DNA of 64,000 nucleotides from JANRJY01 sp033763735 (GCA_033763735.1 JANRJY010000123.1:39303-103302), one strand, 5' to 3'. Shown: positions 18,826 to 28,475, counted from the stretch's first letter. The notes: generated by a model from the sequence alone, not told the origin. Made by a program: numbers and translations.

Positions 18826-19761
18826 ATGAAGCTCCAATCAGCAATTAAAAGTTGTTTACTTTTTGCATTTGCATTAAGCCAAATTCAAGCACAAATGATT
18901 GTTCCAGAAAAACGTACCACCATGGAAGGCGAAAAATGGGGTTACAAAAACATGGAAACAGGTGAGAAGACCACCAAGGCTTTGTACGATATTGCCTATG
19001 ACTTCAAAGGTAACTTTGCGGTAGCAAAGAAAGGGGGTAAACTTGGTTATTTAAACAGAAAGGGCAAAGAAATAACACCATTCAAATACGATGTTGCAGA
19101 GGATTTCATTAATGGTTTTGCTAAAGTTCAGGTTGGAGAAGGAAAGGGATTTATTGATAGTACCGGAAAAGAGATTTGTGATTTAAAATTTATTAGATTA
19201 CGCAATTTTCAAGAAGGATTCGCCACAGCTTCGCTTGAAGAATTTGGCAGAACAGGTTTTATCAATACTAAAGGCGTAATGTCGAGCCGTTTTTACTTCG
19301 ACAATGCAGGCTCATTTAACGAAGGATTGGCTTGGGTAGAATTTAAGGGGAAAGTGGGTTTTATCAACAAAAATGGAGACGAAATTATAAAACCAACTTA
19401 TGATTGGACGCAGGAATCGGGTTATAAAAATGGATTTACCTTAGTGATGAAAAAGCAAAAATATGGTTGCATTGACAAAATGGGCAAAGAATTTATACCA
19501 CTGGTTTACAGCGAAGTTAAAAGATTCGGTCCTGATAGTACTTTGATATTAGTAAAAAATAATGAAGGTAAGTTTGGATTATACGACAAAAAAGGTGCTA
19601 AATTAATTCCTGAATTATTTGGAAAAATATCTGACTATCAGGTGTATGATGGCAAAATGTATGCATCTGTTTTTCGCAACCCCAATGATGATGTATTTAT
19701 TTACATTAATGACAAAGGCAAATGTGAAGAGTTTAATGGCAAGCCATGTCCGGAAGAGTGA
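18826..19761 (+). CDS. Secreted WG-repeat protein (311 aa)
   Basis: Exported protein with a signal peptide (LLFAFALSQIQAQ) followed by about eight WG-type repeats, for example GKLGYLNRKGK, GKVGFINKNGD and KYGCIDKMGK, and an ending with a Cys-containing tail (NGKPCPEE). Function is unknown; it resembles the N-terminal third of the large protein at 2178-5420. It follows the efflux genes by 62 bases on the same strand but has no obvious functional link, so co-transcription is possible but unproven. Confidence 0.85.
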   Translation: MKLQSAIKSCLLFAFALSQIQAQMIVPEKRTTMEGEKWGYKNMETGEKTTKALYDIAYDFKGNFAVAKKGGKLGYLNRKGKEITPFKYDVAEDFINGFAKVQVGEGKGFIDSTGKEICDLKFIRLRNFQEGFATASLEEFGRTGFINTKGVMSSRFYFDNAGSFNEGLAWVEFKGKVGFINKNGDEIIKPTYDWTQESGYKNGFTLVMKKQKYGCIDKMGKEFIPLVYSEVKRFGPDSTLILVKNNEGKFGLYDKKGAKLIPELFGKISDYQVYDGKMYASVFRNPNDDVFIYINDKGKCEEFNGKPCPEE

Positions 19762-19781
19762 AAACAAAATTATTTATGTTT

Positions 19782-20081
19782 TTACTTTATTAATTTGCCA
19801 TGTATTACTCTTAATATAATCACTTCATCATTTTTAATCTTATAAACAAAAATACAGGTATCTTCAAAAACCGCACATCTGTATTTCCATCTTTTAAAAG
19901 CGGACTTTCTACATATTGCAAATTTGTCAGGCAACAATCCAAGAGTATTGCCAAATTCTAAAAGTCTGTTGTAATATTTTTTAGCTGTTTCCGGATAACC
20001 TTGATTGGTAATGTAATAGGCAATGTTAGCCATTTCAGTGATAGCTCTATCACTATTTATTACCTTGATTTTTTGTACCAC
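19782..20081 (-). CDS. RelE/ParE-family toxin
   Basis: A 99-residue basic protein with the ParE/RelE pattern: an N-terminal helix pair (AITEMANIAYYITNQGYPETAKKYYNRL) and a C-terminal beta-sheet (YRCAVFEDTCIFVYKI, VIILRVIHGK). It lacks the classic C-terminal HTSRNP ending of the pair at 9711 and ends VIHGKLIK. It starts with GTG at 20079-20081, inside the antitoxin 3' end (22-base overlap), so the two are co-expressed. The target, gyrase or ribosome-bound mRNA, cannot be decided. Confidence 0.78.
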   Translation of the reverse strand: MVQKIKVINSDRAITEMANIAYYITNQGYPETAKKYYNRLLEFGNTLGLLPDKFAICRKSAFKRWKYRCAVFEDTCIFVYKIKNDEVIILRVIHGKLIK

Positions 20082-20350
20082 TTATCAATCAATTTCTCTC
20101 CAATAATTTTCGCTTCCTCCATGGTATAGAACACAGTTTCCTTTTCCATATCTTCTGCGAGTTCTTCTAACTGAGCATCAGTAAGTGGTGGTCCCGGCAA
20201 ATGAAGCCTGTTTTTCCAATCGTCAGCAGCCGCTTCTGTAGATTTTTCCTCAATGGTATCAACCCTTTCGATTCCTTTGGTTTTTAACAAGGACAATTTA
20301 ATTGCAGCCAAATTCGCTGAATCAGATACAGAAACTAATAGATGTTGCAT
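20060..20350 (-). CDS. Antitoxin partner of the RelE/ParE toxin
   Basis: A 96-residue protein from the ATG at 20348-20350 (an upstream in-frame start adds only eight residues). It has a beta-rich head (MQHLLVSVSDSANLAAIKLSLLKTKG) and an acidic helical tail (PPLTDAQLEELAEDMEKE), the usual design of antitoxins with a C-terminal toxin-wrapping segment. It directly precedes and overlaps the toxin gene. The head does not match a DNA-binding fold I can name. It is upstream and divergent from the large kinase gene at 20515. Confidence 0.72.
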   Translation of the reverse strand: MQHLLVSVSDSANLAAIKLSLLKTKGIERVDTIEEKSTEAAADDWKNRLHLPGPPLTDAQLEELAEDMEKETVFYTMEEAKIIGEKLIDKWYKKSR

Positions 20351-20514
20351 GATGCAAAATATTTGTACTATCAAAAATACGAATATTTGACGATTTTACA
20401 ATCAACCATTTTTCCCAACTTTCGGGAAATAATTAATCTATTACCGAAGTGATACAATTACTACATACACCCAAATTATTATTACTTTAGCCATAATATT
20501 GATAGTTGTTTTGT

Positions 20515-23500
20515 ATGTTTAGAAAGACGCTTGTATTAGCATTTTTAAGTATTGTATTTTTTTCTATTGCATATTTGAATTTTTCAGGGTTTTATCCTCA
20601 GAAAGTCAATTTTGAAGATAGCGAGACTGCAAAAACTAATGAACTAATCAAAAAAAGTATTAAGGAATGTGATATTGTTTTAGGTAAAATTTCGGACTTA
20701 TTGTGCAATGAAAAGCCGACATTTTCGATTCTCAATTCAATTTCCTCAATTCCATTTACGGTATATAAAAATCAAGAAATTATTTATTGGCCCTATTCAC
20801 GCTATATCCCTCCTTATAATTCAATTAAACAGGACTATAAATACAAAATTATTCGTTCACCGGAAGGGCGATTTTTAACTGTAAAGTATTCATTTTTAAA
20901 TAACAACGACAAATACGATGTTGCTTTTTTGATTTGTATTACCAATAATTTTGAGGTCGAAAATAAATATTTGAAATCTGGTCCGAATCCGGCTTTTTTC
21001 AATCCTGCTTGTAGAGCTGTTAATCTTTATCCAGGGCAATATAATATTTACACGCCCGACAACTATTTTCTTTTTTCGCTTGAGTACTTCGAAGATGCCA
21101 CATTTGCACAGATCAAAGAAAATATAGGTTGGTTATTTTTGATAATTGGTTGTATATTATTTATATATTTTGTTTTTCAATTATCTGATTTAAAGACACC
21201 TACATCAATATTTTCCATTGCACTATCTACAATTATTTTGATAGAAATTTTGTATTTTTTAATTGAAAAATGGGCTTCTAATCAAAAGTCCTTTTCAACT
21301 GAAATTTCAGATATCAAGTTTTTAGTTCATTGGTTGTTTATTCAATTAGCTGCCATTGCTATAATTATTTTTATTTCAACACAAAGAGCATTTTATCATG
21401 AAATTCAAAGCTATTTTAAAAAAGGAATAAAATATGTTCATGCGATTTTCCCTTTACTTATTTTAACGCCTTTATCAACTTCAATTGTTTTTTATCACTT
21501 TCTGCTAACCATAAATAATTCAGAAATTGCAAATATTTCAATTGAAACATTTATAAACTTTAACTATTTCAAAATATTATCTCTCTTTTCAATTATTCTT
21601 TTTTCGGTGTTATTTTTTATTTTGTCTGCTGTGTCTATCCGTTTTTGGGATTTTTTGGAAAGTAAAAATAAACAAAGACTATATGTGCTTTTGTTGGTTA
21701 TAATAATTACTTCTGCTGTTGTTTTATATCTATTATTTGGAATTCAATTTGCAATAGTATCGATTGCCACAGGGGTGTATTTAATTATAATAAAAGAAAC
21801 CCGTCTTAATAACACACTCAACAGAATCCGATACATCACATACTTGTATTTTTTTATATGTATCGCATTCGTTTCAATAGCTGTTACTGCGGCTTTATAT
21901 GAATCCAGAGTGAAAAAATTGAATGAAAACTCCACACTTTTGGCTCAAAAGGTAATTTCGAAATGGGGCAAAACCGATGTTGATATTTTATTTGATATTT
22001 CTCGTAAAATCAGTGTTGACAAATATTTTGTTTATAAGTTATCCGGACCATTTATGGAATTTGAAATGGTAAAAACTAAAATCAAAAAGTTTTATTTAAG
22101 AGATTTTTTGGCTGATTATGAGACAAATGTATATATTTTTGATAGTAAAGGTCAACCATTAAGCGATATGGCCAGAAATTATTTTGCAATTACAAATAAT
22201 TTAAAAGCACCAGCTTTCAAAACCAATTACAGAAATATTTACCGACAAATTGGACAACAATCGGTTTTTTATATCAATATCGAAGTTGTTGAAAAATCAC
22301 AAAAACTTGCTTACATTTTGATTGAGAACAAACTCAAAAAGAAGGTAGCAAATAGTGTTATTCCAGAACTTTTTCGCGAATCCGAAGAACATACAAATAC
22401 TCAATATTTGAATTATGCAACGTACGAAAACCAAAGGTTGCTTGCTTCTTCAGGTGCATTTAATTACAATAAATATTTCAATTTTATTGATTCTACAGTT
22501 TTGAATTCGCTAAAAACCGGAATTTATAAATTTAATTTTTGGCACAAATATTATTCGTATACTGGAAACAAAGGAGTGATTGTCAGCTGTTTGCTCCCAT
22601 CGCCATTAAGTCTGTATGCTAATTTCTCACTAATATTTGTGTGTTTTGCTTTTATGCTTGGCTTTGTAATATTTGCAAACACTTTTTATGTCAAAATTAA
22701 TCAGGCGTCTACCTCCTATACAACTAAAATTCAGGTGTTTATCAATGCTGCTTTTTTCATTCCCTTAGTTATAGTTTCAATTGTTTCTTTTTGGGTTTTA
22801 TCAAACGTTTATACCCATGAAGTTGAAGAAACTTTTGAAAAAAAATCTACAGAAGTTGCTTTGCAGGTTTCGAATGGTTATTCAAAAGAATCATCCCAAC
22901 TTGAATCTGTGATTAAGAACCTGGGTATCAGTGACGTTTTGTTTTATAACATTCAGGGTATATTAGTCAATTACAATGCAGATGAAAACCCTTCTTATCA
23001 TCTTTTCTCTTCTTATCTGAACCCAAAAGCATATGAGCAACTGTTTGAAAATAAGGATATTAGCTGCATTTTGCCAGAGCGATTTGGGCTTTTTTCTTAT
23101 AAAACTGCATATCATACCGTATTTTCACCTAAAGATGGTCAAGTAGTAGGTGTAATTGCCTTGCCTTTTTTTGATTCTTACAACGAAATTGAAAATCGTA
23201 TTATTTGGGTATTTTCCATTATGCTATCTATTTTTACTACTGTTTTTGTCCTTTTTTTAATACTATCGTTTTTTGCTTCACAGGCGCTTACTAAGCCATT
23301 AATGTTGCTAACAAAAAAAATAAAAACGCTTACTCTTGGAAATCACAATGAACCTTTGAATTACAAAGCAAAGGATGAAATAGGATTACTGGTAAACGAA
23401 TACAATAAAATGATAATTAAGCTTGAGGAAAGTCGAAAATTTTTAGCAGATAGGGAGAAAGAAACTGCCTGGAAAGATATGGCACGCCAATTAGCTCATG

Positions 23501-24123
23501 AGATTAAAAACCCTCTTACGCCAATGAAATTGATTCTGCAAAATATGCAAAACAAATTAAGAAGAGGAGAATCAATAGAACTTGATCAACAAGTATCTTC
23601 AATGCTTACACATATTGATACATTAAGTGACATAGCTACTTCATTTTCTACATTTACTCAAATGCCTGATATTGAGGTAAAGGCTACAAATATTTCGAGT
23701 GTAATTCGCAATTGCGCTGCTTTGTTTGAAAATGAACATAATATGCAAATTGATACAAAAAATATTACTCCAAATATAATGGGTTATGCTGATGAAAAAT
23801 TGTTAAGCAGAATAGGTATTAATTTGCTTATCAATGCTTTTGAATCCATTGAATATGGCAAAACTCCTATTATTGAAATAAATTTGTATTTGGATACTTC
23901 CAATCAAATAATTTGTTCAATCACTGATAATGGAGGAGGTATTCCGGCAGAAAATCATAATCAAGTGTTTCAACCCAATTTTAGCACCAAAACTTACGGA
24001 TCGGGTATTGGACTTGCGGTTGCTAAAAAAGGTATAGAACAGATGGGTGGCAAAATTTGGTTTGAAACGCAATTGGGAATAGGAACAACTTTTTATATTT
24101 CATTAAAATCAGCACCAAGTTAA
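20515..24123 (+). CDS. Large multi-pass membrane sensor histidine kinase, NtrY-like (1202 aa)
   Basis: Cytoplasmic kinase core at the C-terminus: HAMP (~935-985), HisKA with LAHEIKNPLTPMKL placing the phosphoaccepting histidine at residue 995, and HATPase_c with NLLINAFESIE (N box), DNGGGIP and GSGIGLAVAKKGIEQMGG (G boxes). The N-terminus has TM1 at about 5-23, an extracytoplasmic loop, a cluster of about eight TM segments near 200-470, a second loop (~480-700), further TM helices near 705-770 and 910-930 around a third loop. This is far longer than most kinases. No response regulator lies next to it. The ATG at 20515 was preferred over TTG at 20506. Confidence 0.85.
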   Translation: MFRKTLVLAFLSIVFFSIAYLNFSGFYPQKVNFEDSETAKTNELIKKSIKECDIVLGKISDLLCNEKPTFSILNSISSIPFTVYKNQEIIYWPYSRYIPPYNSIKQDYKYKIIRSPEGRFLTVKYSFLNNNDKYDVAFLICITNNFEVENKYLKSGPNPAFFNPACRAVNLYPGQYNIYTPDNYFLFSLEYFEDATFAQIKENIGWLFLIIGCILFIYFVFQLSDLKTPTSIFSIALSTIILIEILYFLIEKWASNQKSFSTEISDIKFLVHWLFIQLAAIAIIIFISTQRAFYHEIQSYFKKGIKYVHAIFPLLILTPLSTSIVFYHFLLTINNSEIANISIETFINFNYFKILSLFSIILFSVLFFILSAVSIRFWDFLESKNKQRLYVLLLVIIITSAVVLYLLFGIQFAIVSIATGVYLIIIKETRLNNTLNRIRYITYLYFFICIAFVSIAVTAALYESRVKKLNENSTLLAQKVISKWGKTDVDILFDISRKISVDKYFVYKLSGPFMEFEMVKTKIKKFYLRDFLADYETNVYIFDSKGQPLSDMARNYFAITNNLKAPAFKTNYRNIYRQIGQQSVFYINIEVVEKSQKLAYILIENKLKKKVANSVIPELFRESEEHTNTQYLNYATYENQRLLASSGAFNYNKYFNFIDSTVLNSLKTGIYKFNFWHKYYSYTGNKGVIVSCLLPSPLSLYANFSLIFVCFAFMLGFVIFANTFYVKINQASTSYTTKIQVFINAAFFIPLVIVSIVSFWVLSNVYTHEVEETFEKKSTEVALQVSNGYSKESSQLESVIKNLGISDVLFYNIQGILVNYNADENPSYHLFSSYLNPKAYEQLFENKDISCILPERFGLFSYKTAYHTVFSPKDGQVVGVIALPFFDSYNEIENRIIWVFSIMLSIFTTVFVLFLILSFFASQALTKPLMLLTKKIKTLTLGNHNEPLNYKAKDEIGLLVNEYNKMIIKLEESRKFLADREKETAWKDMARQLAHEIKNPLTPMKLILQNMQNKLRRGESIELDQQVSSMLTHIDTLSDIATSFSTFTQMPDIEVKATNISSVIRNCAALFENEHNMQIDTKNITPNIMGYADEKLLSRIGINLLINAFESIEYGKTPIIEINLYLDTSNQIICSITDNGGGIPAENHNQVFQPNFSTKTYGSGIGLAVAKKGIEQMGGKIWFETQLGIGTTFYISLKSAPS

Positions 24124-24188
24124 TATTTGTGTCAATAGGATTAATATAAACTAATAAGTAAGATTGTAACTCAACAATACTTTGCACC

Positions 24189-25439
24189 TTGGATTTTATC
24201 AAAAAATCATTTTGGACTACATTAGCTTCATTAGCTTTTGCATGTCAGAGCCTAATTACAAATAAATTATTTTCTGTTTATTTTGGTCCGGCAGGTGTGA
24301 CGTTACTAGCTCATTTTCAAAATATTATAGCTTTATATACAACGGTAATTACTGATGGTGTGAATAGAGGTGTACAACGTCACTTGTCAGATAACAATAT
24401 TTCATCTAATTACTGGAACAAGTATGTATCGGCTACCATTATTATCAATTTATTGTGTTATACAGTTGTAACTCTTGGTTTGTTCATTAGCTTTTCATTA
24501 ACATCATCTGGTTTTCCATCAGCACTTTTTACTTTTAATAATATAGGATTAATATTGATTTCGACCATTTTACATCTTTCAGCAATATTTTTTGTTAATA
24601 TGTTTTTATCTGAAGGTAATGCCAAAGTGTATTCCATATTAAGTATCATCAACAATATATTAGGGTTAGTTTTGGTTTACTTTAGTTCTCGATTTAATTT
24701 AGAATTTGCACTTATTTTTATATCATTTGTACCAGCTAGTGCAATTTTTATCATAGCACCGACTCATTTAGTAATCCATCGCGATAAATGGAAACAATTT
24801 ATATTTCATTTTGAAATAAGTGCAATCAAACAAATATTTTCATTTGTAATCATTGCTTTGTCCGGAGTCATTTTTGGCAGATTTGTCGATTTCTTCGTTC
24901 GAAGTTATGCCATTTTTCATTTTACAGAAACCGAAACAGGTCTTTGGCAATCTGTTGTAAAAATGTCGGATGGATATTCTTCAGTTTTTATCATGGCATT
25001 CGGTAGTTTGTTTTTTGTACGTATATCGGCCAATATCCACGATCATTTAAAGCTTCAAAGAACTCTCATTCAAGGTCTTGTATTTATTTCTATTCTTTCT
25101 TTTATTGGACTTACAATGATTTGGTTGCTTCGTTCGTGGTTAATTCCTATCTTTTATAACAATAATTTCATGCCTGCTGAGCGCTTTTTGCCTTTCCAAT
25201 TGATAGGTGATTTTATAAAGTTCCCTTCTTGGTTATTGTCGTTTTTATTGTTAAGTCGTTTAAAAACAAAAGAATACATGATTGTTCATTTTCTTTCAGC
25301 ACTCTTTTATTGTGCATCTATTTATTTACTTATTCCTATTTTCAAAATAGATTCGATGCCTATTTCACATTGCATAAGATTTGTTTTTTACCTCTTTATG
25401 TTGATTTGGCTTACTCGAAGGGATTTGTTTTTGCGTTAA
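24189..25439 (+). CDS. O-antigen/oligosaccharide translocase, Wzx-type (MATE/MVF superfamily)
   Basis: Polytopic membrane protein of 416 residues with about 12 TM segments. The opening IKKSFWTTLASLAFACQSLITNKLFSVYFGPAGVTLLAHFQN matches the O-antigen flippase start pattern, and the KPAI-like mid loops are typical. It would move lipid-linked oligosaccharides across the inner membrane. The start is TTG at 24189; no ATG fits. A TACTTTGC sequence 12 bases upstream may be a -7 box, so the transcript could be almost leaderless. There are no glycosyltransferase genes beside it, so it is an isolated flippase, perhaps for a glycan attached to T9SS cargo or A-LPS (inference). Confidence 0.82.
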   Translation: MDFIKKSFWTTLASLAFACQSLITNKLFSVYFGPAGVTLLAHFQNIIALYTTVITDGVNRGVQRHLSDNNISSNYWNKYVSATIIINLLCYTVVTLGLFISFSLTSSGFPSALFTFNNIGLILISTILHLSAIFFVNMFLSEGNAKVYSILSIINNILGLVLVYFSSRFNLEFALIFISFVPASAIFIIAPTHLVIHRDKWKQFIFHFEISAIKQIFSFVIIALSGVIFGRFVDFFVRSYAIFHFTETETGLWQSVVKMSDGYSSVFIMAFGSLFFVRISANIHDHLKLQRTLIQGLVFISILSFIGLTMIWLLRSWLIPIFYNNNFMPAERFLPFQLIGDFIKFPSWLLSFLLLSRLKTKEYMIVHFLSALFYCASIYLLIPIFKIDSMPISHCIRFVFYLFMLIWLTRRDLFLR

Positions 25440-25478
25440 TTTAAATGCAACGATGTAATAATATACATTAAATAGCTC

Positions 25479-25486
25479 TATATTTG
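25479..25486 (+). promoter_or_regulatory. Candidate -7 box for the PorE-like gene
   Basis: TATATTTG fits the TAnnTTTG consensus and ends 28 bases before the ATG at 25515. No clear TTTG -33 element is seen. Confidence 0.45.
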
Positions 25487-25514
25487 TATATTAACTCCTT
25501 TCGAATTATTCTGA

Positions 25515-27608
25515 ATGGATCAATACCTGAGAACTCAAATTAAATTTTTATTCATCTGTATTTTTTTTATATCGCTCTTTTCGATACAAAAATCTTTTGC
25601 TCAAAAAAAAAGAGTTAAAACCGAACAAGTAAAGCTTGCTGATTCAAATATCACCCACAGAGTGCCATCAGGTGAGTATCAATTGTATTTCAAACACATT
25701 AATGAATATGATTTTTATGATGATCCCAAGCTTAGATCATTTATTACCAAAGCCGATAAGGAAAACAATCTACAGCTTTCCCTCAGATATACAGAGCTTT
25801 ATGTAAGTGGGTTTGGTATTCGCAATTTTTATGTTGACACTTATTATTTGTGGCGTTTGGCTCAGTTGTATGAAAAGTTCGGCAATCAATCCAAAGCCAA
25901 ATCATTATACAAACTGGTACTAAAGCATCATAGAGGAGAGCTTAAAAAAATATATAATTATTATGATTCGCTTACTCGAATGGATCGCGATTATTGGGTT
26001 CCAATTGATTATTACTACCGAATGGTGGATTTTCGTAAAGATGTAGACACGCTTCATCCTCCTAAAAGTGTACTAATTAATATGGGGCCTGAGGTGAATA
26101 GCAAAGATGCTGACTATGGACCAGCATTAAATCCTGAACGAACCATGTTGCTTTTTACATCTAAAAGAAATCGTTCCCGAATGGAAAAAATACCTAATGA
26201 GGATTTGTTTTTCTGTGTAGGTGAAGATGGGTATTGGCAACCTGCACAACCATTTTCTACTATAAATACAGATTTGAACGAAGGGTCACCCTGCTTATCA
26301 AAAGATGGAAATAAGCTCTATTTTGTCAGGTGCAATGGCAAGGATGGTTATGGTAATTGTGATATATATTCTTCGGACAAAATATTGGACGAATATTCAG
26401 GTGAACTTATATGGGGTAATGTAAAAAATTTGGGTCCGCACATCAACAGTAGAGCTTGGGATTCACAACCTTCACTCTCTCATACGGAAGATACTTTGTT
26501 TTTTGCATCTGACAGATTGGGCGGATTTGGTATGTCCGATATTTGGTTTACTTTCAAAACGAAAGAAGGAGATTGGGCAATTCCTCAAAATTTGGGACCC
26601 ATTATCAATACCAGAGGAAGCGAAGTAAGTCCGTTTTATCATCCTACTTATGATGTATTGTATTATAGTTCCAACGGATTTCCGGTATCGTTTGGCGATT
26701 TTGATATTTATAAAGTAAGAAAAGTCAACGGAAATTGGGATGAACCTCGAAATATTGGCCCACTTATTAATGGTAAAGGCAGCGAATACTATTTTACTAT
26801 TGACTCCAAAGCCAAAGATTTGTTTTATGCAAAATCGGAAGAAGATGATATAAAAAATCTGGATTTGTATTCGTTTCCGCTTCCTATGGAGGCGCAGCCA
26901 CTTGCTTATACCAGATTGGTAGGTAGCTTGGTCATGACCAAAGAAGGGGACACCACTTCCATATCTTCGGTAGTACAACAAACTGAAACTGCACCTGAGT
27001 CTAGCACAAGTGAAGAACCTCAAGCTTATATTCCAAACAAAGGAATGGTTTCAATTATCGATCTTGACCATGGTATTGAAGTTGCACCTAAGTTTTTAAG
27101 ACCGGATGGTACATTTGAGTTTGAGCTCATTAATAACAACCGGTACATGATTATTATTCAGGGAGATGATTTTTTTAGCGTTGAAGAAGAATTAATGATT
27201 AAAAATGACACACTTATTCGACTGGTAACCAAAATGATAGATTACAAAAAACCTATGATATTTGATCGAATAGAATTTGAACATGATAGCTGGGAAATCA
27301 AGCCCGAAATGTACAAATCACTCGATTTGGTGATGAAGTTTCTGCTAGATAATCCTACTTATAAACTTAAAATTTCGGGTCATACCAATTCCGATGGCAA
27401 TGCTCAAAATAACAGAGTATTATCAGAGAAACGTGCAGTTGCAATTAAAGATTATCTGACCGACAAAGGTGGAATTGAGAAACGAAGAATTGAAGCTGTA
27501 GGTTATGGAAGCACAAAACCATTGCGTGCAGAAGTAACCAATGAAGATAAGAGAATTAATAGAAGGGTGGAATTTGAAGTATTGAAACCGAGTTTTGATG
27601 AACATTAG
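25515..27608 (+). CDS. PorE-like OmpA-family protein (TPR-PD40-CRD-OmpA)
   Basis: Outer-membrane-linked protein of 697 residues. Domains in order: signal peptide (ends near residue 30, SFAQ), a helical TPR-like region (~60-160, RLAQLYEKFGNQSKAKSLYKL), WD40-like PD40 beta-propeller repeats (~190-470, e.g. PCLSKDGNKLYFVR, NLGPHINSRAWDSQPSLS), a carboxypeptidase-regulatory-like domain (~510-570), and an OmpA C-terminal domain (~580-690) with SGHTNSDGNAQNNRVLSEKRA that binds peptidoglycan. This order is that of PorE, a T9SS anchor component. The downstream gene is gldC, 14 bases away, supporting a gliding/T9SS role. Confidence 0.82.
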   Translation: MDQYLRTQIKFLFICIFFISLFSIQKSFAQKKRVKTEQVKLADSNITHRVPSGEYQLYFKHINEYDFYDDPKLRSFITKADKENNLQLSLRYTELYVSGFGIRNFYVDTYYLWRLAQLYEKFGNQSKAKSLYKLVLKHHRGELKKIYNYYDSLTRMDRDYWVPIDYYYRMVDFRKDVDTLHPPKSVLINMGPEVNSKDADYGPALNPERTMLLFTSKRNRSRMEKIPNEDLFFCVGEDGYWQPAQPFSTINTDLNEGSPCLSKDGNKLYFVRCNGKDGYGNCDIYSSDKILDEYSGELIWGNVKNLGPHINSRAWDSQPSLSHTEDTLFFASDRLGGFGMSDIWFTFKTKEGDWAIPQNLGPIINTRGSEVSPFYHPTYDVLYYSSNGFPVSFGDFDIYKVRKVNGNWDEPRNIGPLINGKGSEYYFTIDSKAKDLFYAKSEEDDIKNLDLYSFPLPMEAQPLAYTRLVGSLVMTKEGDTTSISSVVQQTETAPESSTSEEPQAYIPNKGMVSIIDLDHGIEVAPKFLRPDGTFEFELINNNRYMIIIQGDDFFSVEEELMIKNDTLIRLVTKMIDYKKPMIFDRIEFEHDSWEIKPEMYKSLDLVMKFLLDNPTYKLKISGHTNSDGNAQNNRVLSEKRAVAIKDYLTDKGGIEKRRIEAVGYGSTKPLRAEVTNEDKRINRRVEFEVLKPSFDEH

Positions 27609-27622
27609 TAAATTAGGTATTT

Positions 27623-27961
27623 GTGAAAAAATCAGAAATTAAAATTGAAATAGAACTGGATGGGAATAATATTCCGGAAAAAATATATTGGGACGCCACC
27701 GAAAAGCAACCCAAAGGCAGAGAGGAAACAAATGCATTTTGCTTTTCACTGTGGGAACCACTCAATAACAGCACATTAAAAATTGATCTTTGGTCAAAAT
27801 CAATGCCTGTAGATGATATGAAGCGTTTTTACATTGAAACCATAGGGGGGCTTGCCGAAAGTCTTAAAAACGCCACTGGTGATCAATATATGGTTGAAGA
27901 AATAAATGCATTATGCGAACGTCTGGGCAAACACCTTGAAGCGGAGTCAAAAAAGGGTTAA
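27623..27961 (+). CDS. gldC: Gliding motility protein GldC
   Basis: A small soluble protein of 112 residues matching GldC: KSEIKIEIELDGNNIPEKIYWDA at the start, the central LKIDLWSKSMPVDDMKRFYIETIGGLAESLKNATGD, and a C-terminal helix. GldC is a cytoplasmic accessory gliding protein of unknown biochemical role, required for efficient gliding in Flavobacterium. GTG at 27623 is the start. It follows the PorE-like gene by 14 bases and is probably co-transcribed. The usual partner gldB is not in the window. Confidence 0.88.
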   Translation: MKKSEIKIEIELDGNNIPEKIYWDATEKQPKGREETNAFCFSLWEPLNNSTLKIDLWSKSMPVDDMKRFYIETIGGLAESLKNATGDQYMVEEINALCERLGKHLEAESKKG

Positions 27962-27973
27962 TTTTTATTCATT

Positions 27974-28375
27974 TTAAGCCACTGATGTATGTTTTTCAAG
28001 CAAGGCATCCACTTCTTCGGCTGAAGTGACGATAGCATAAGGATATAATGGTTTTTGGATTAAAAATATGGCGTTTAATATCATTTTGCCGAACATACCA
28101 TGCATATGAAGAATAACGAAAGTGATTTTTGACTGAATCAATTCTTTGTTTTCTTTGTTCCATTTGCCAAGTTTAATTCGGGTGTCCGCACTTAAGTATT
28201 TTACTTTTTCAGCTCTGTAAATAACTATAGATTTGTAATCTTGAGAAATGGCAAAATTTTGGCATTTAATCATTTCATCTACTTCATTTTCAACGGGTTC
28301 ATTTCCAGTAAAAATGAATTCCAATATGGGTTTGTTTTTATCTGTAAAGGTGAAAAACTTATTTTTGACTTCCAT
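27974..28375 (-). CDS. Hypothetical protein, possible STAS/SpoIIAA-like fold
   Basis: 133 residues, no signal peptide or TM helix. The alternation of short hydrophobic strands (SIVIYRA, KITFVILH, YAIVTS) with helices and the FIFTGNEPVENEVDEMIKC segment suggest a compact alpha/beta fold, similar in outline to SpoIIAA/STAS-like proteins. I do not recognise a specific family. It is convergent with gldC (12 bases between stops). There is a 100-base gap to the methyltransferase gene, so it may be a separate unit. Confidence 0.6.
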   Translation of the reverse strand: MEVKNKFFTFTDKNKPILEFIFTGNEPVENEVDEMIKCQNFAISQDYKSIVIYRAEKVKYLSADTRIKLGKWNKENKELIQSKITFVILHMHGMFGKMILNAIFLIQKPLYPYAIVTSAEEVDALLEKHTSVA

Positions 28376-28475
28376 AAGAATGAATTAATCCTGTGTTAAA
28401 ATATGAAACAAATTGCCAAATTAATATGAGAAAAAAAAGCAAAATGAAAACAATTTAAAATAATAAATTTAGAAT

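Noticed and set aside
26472..27023. 183-codon minus-strand open frame inside the PorE-like gene
   Set aside because: It is antisense to conserved PD40 coding sequence and its translation has no recognisable features.
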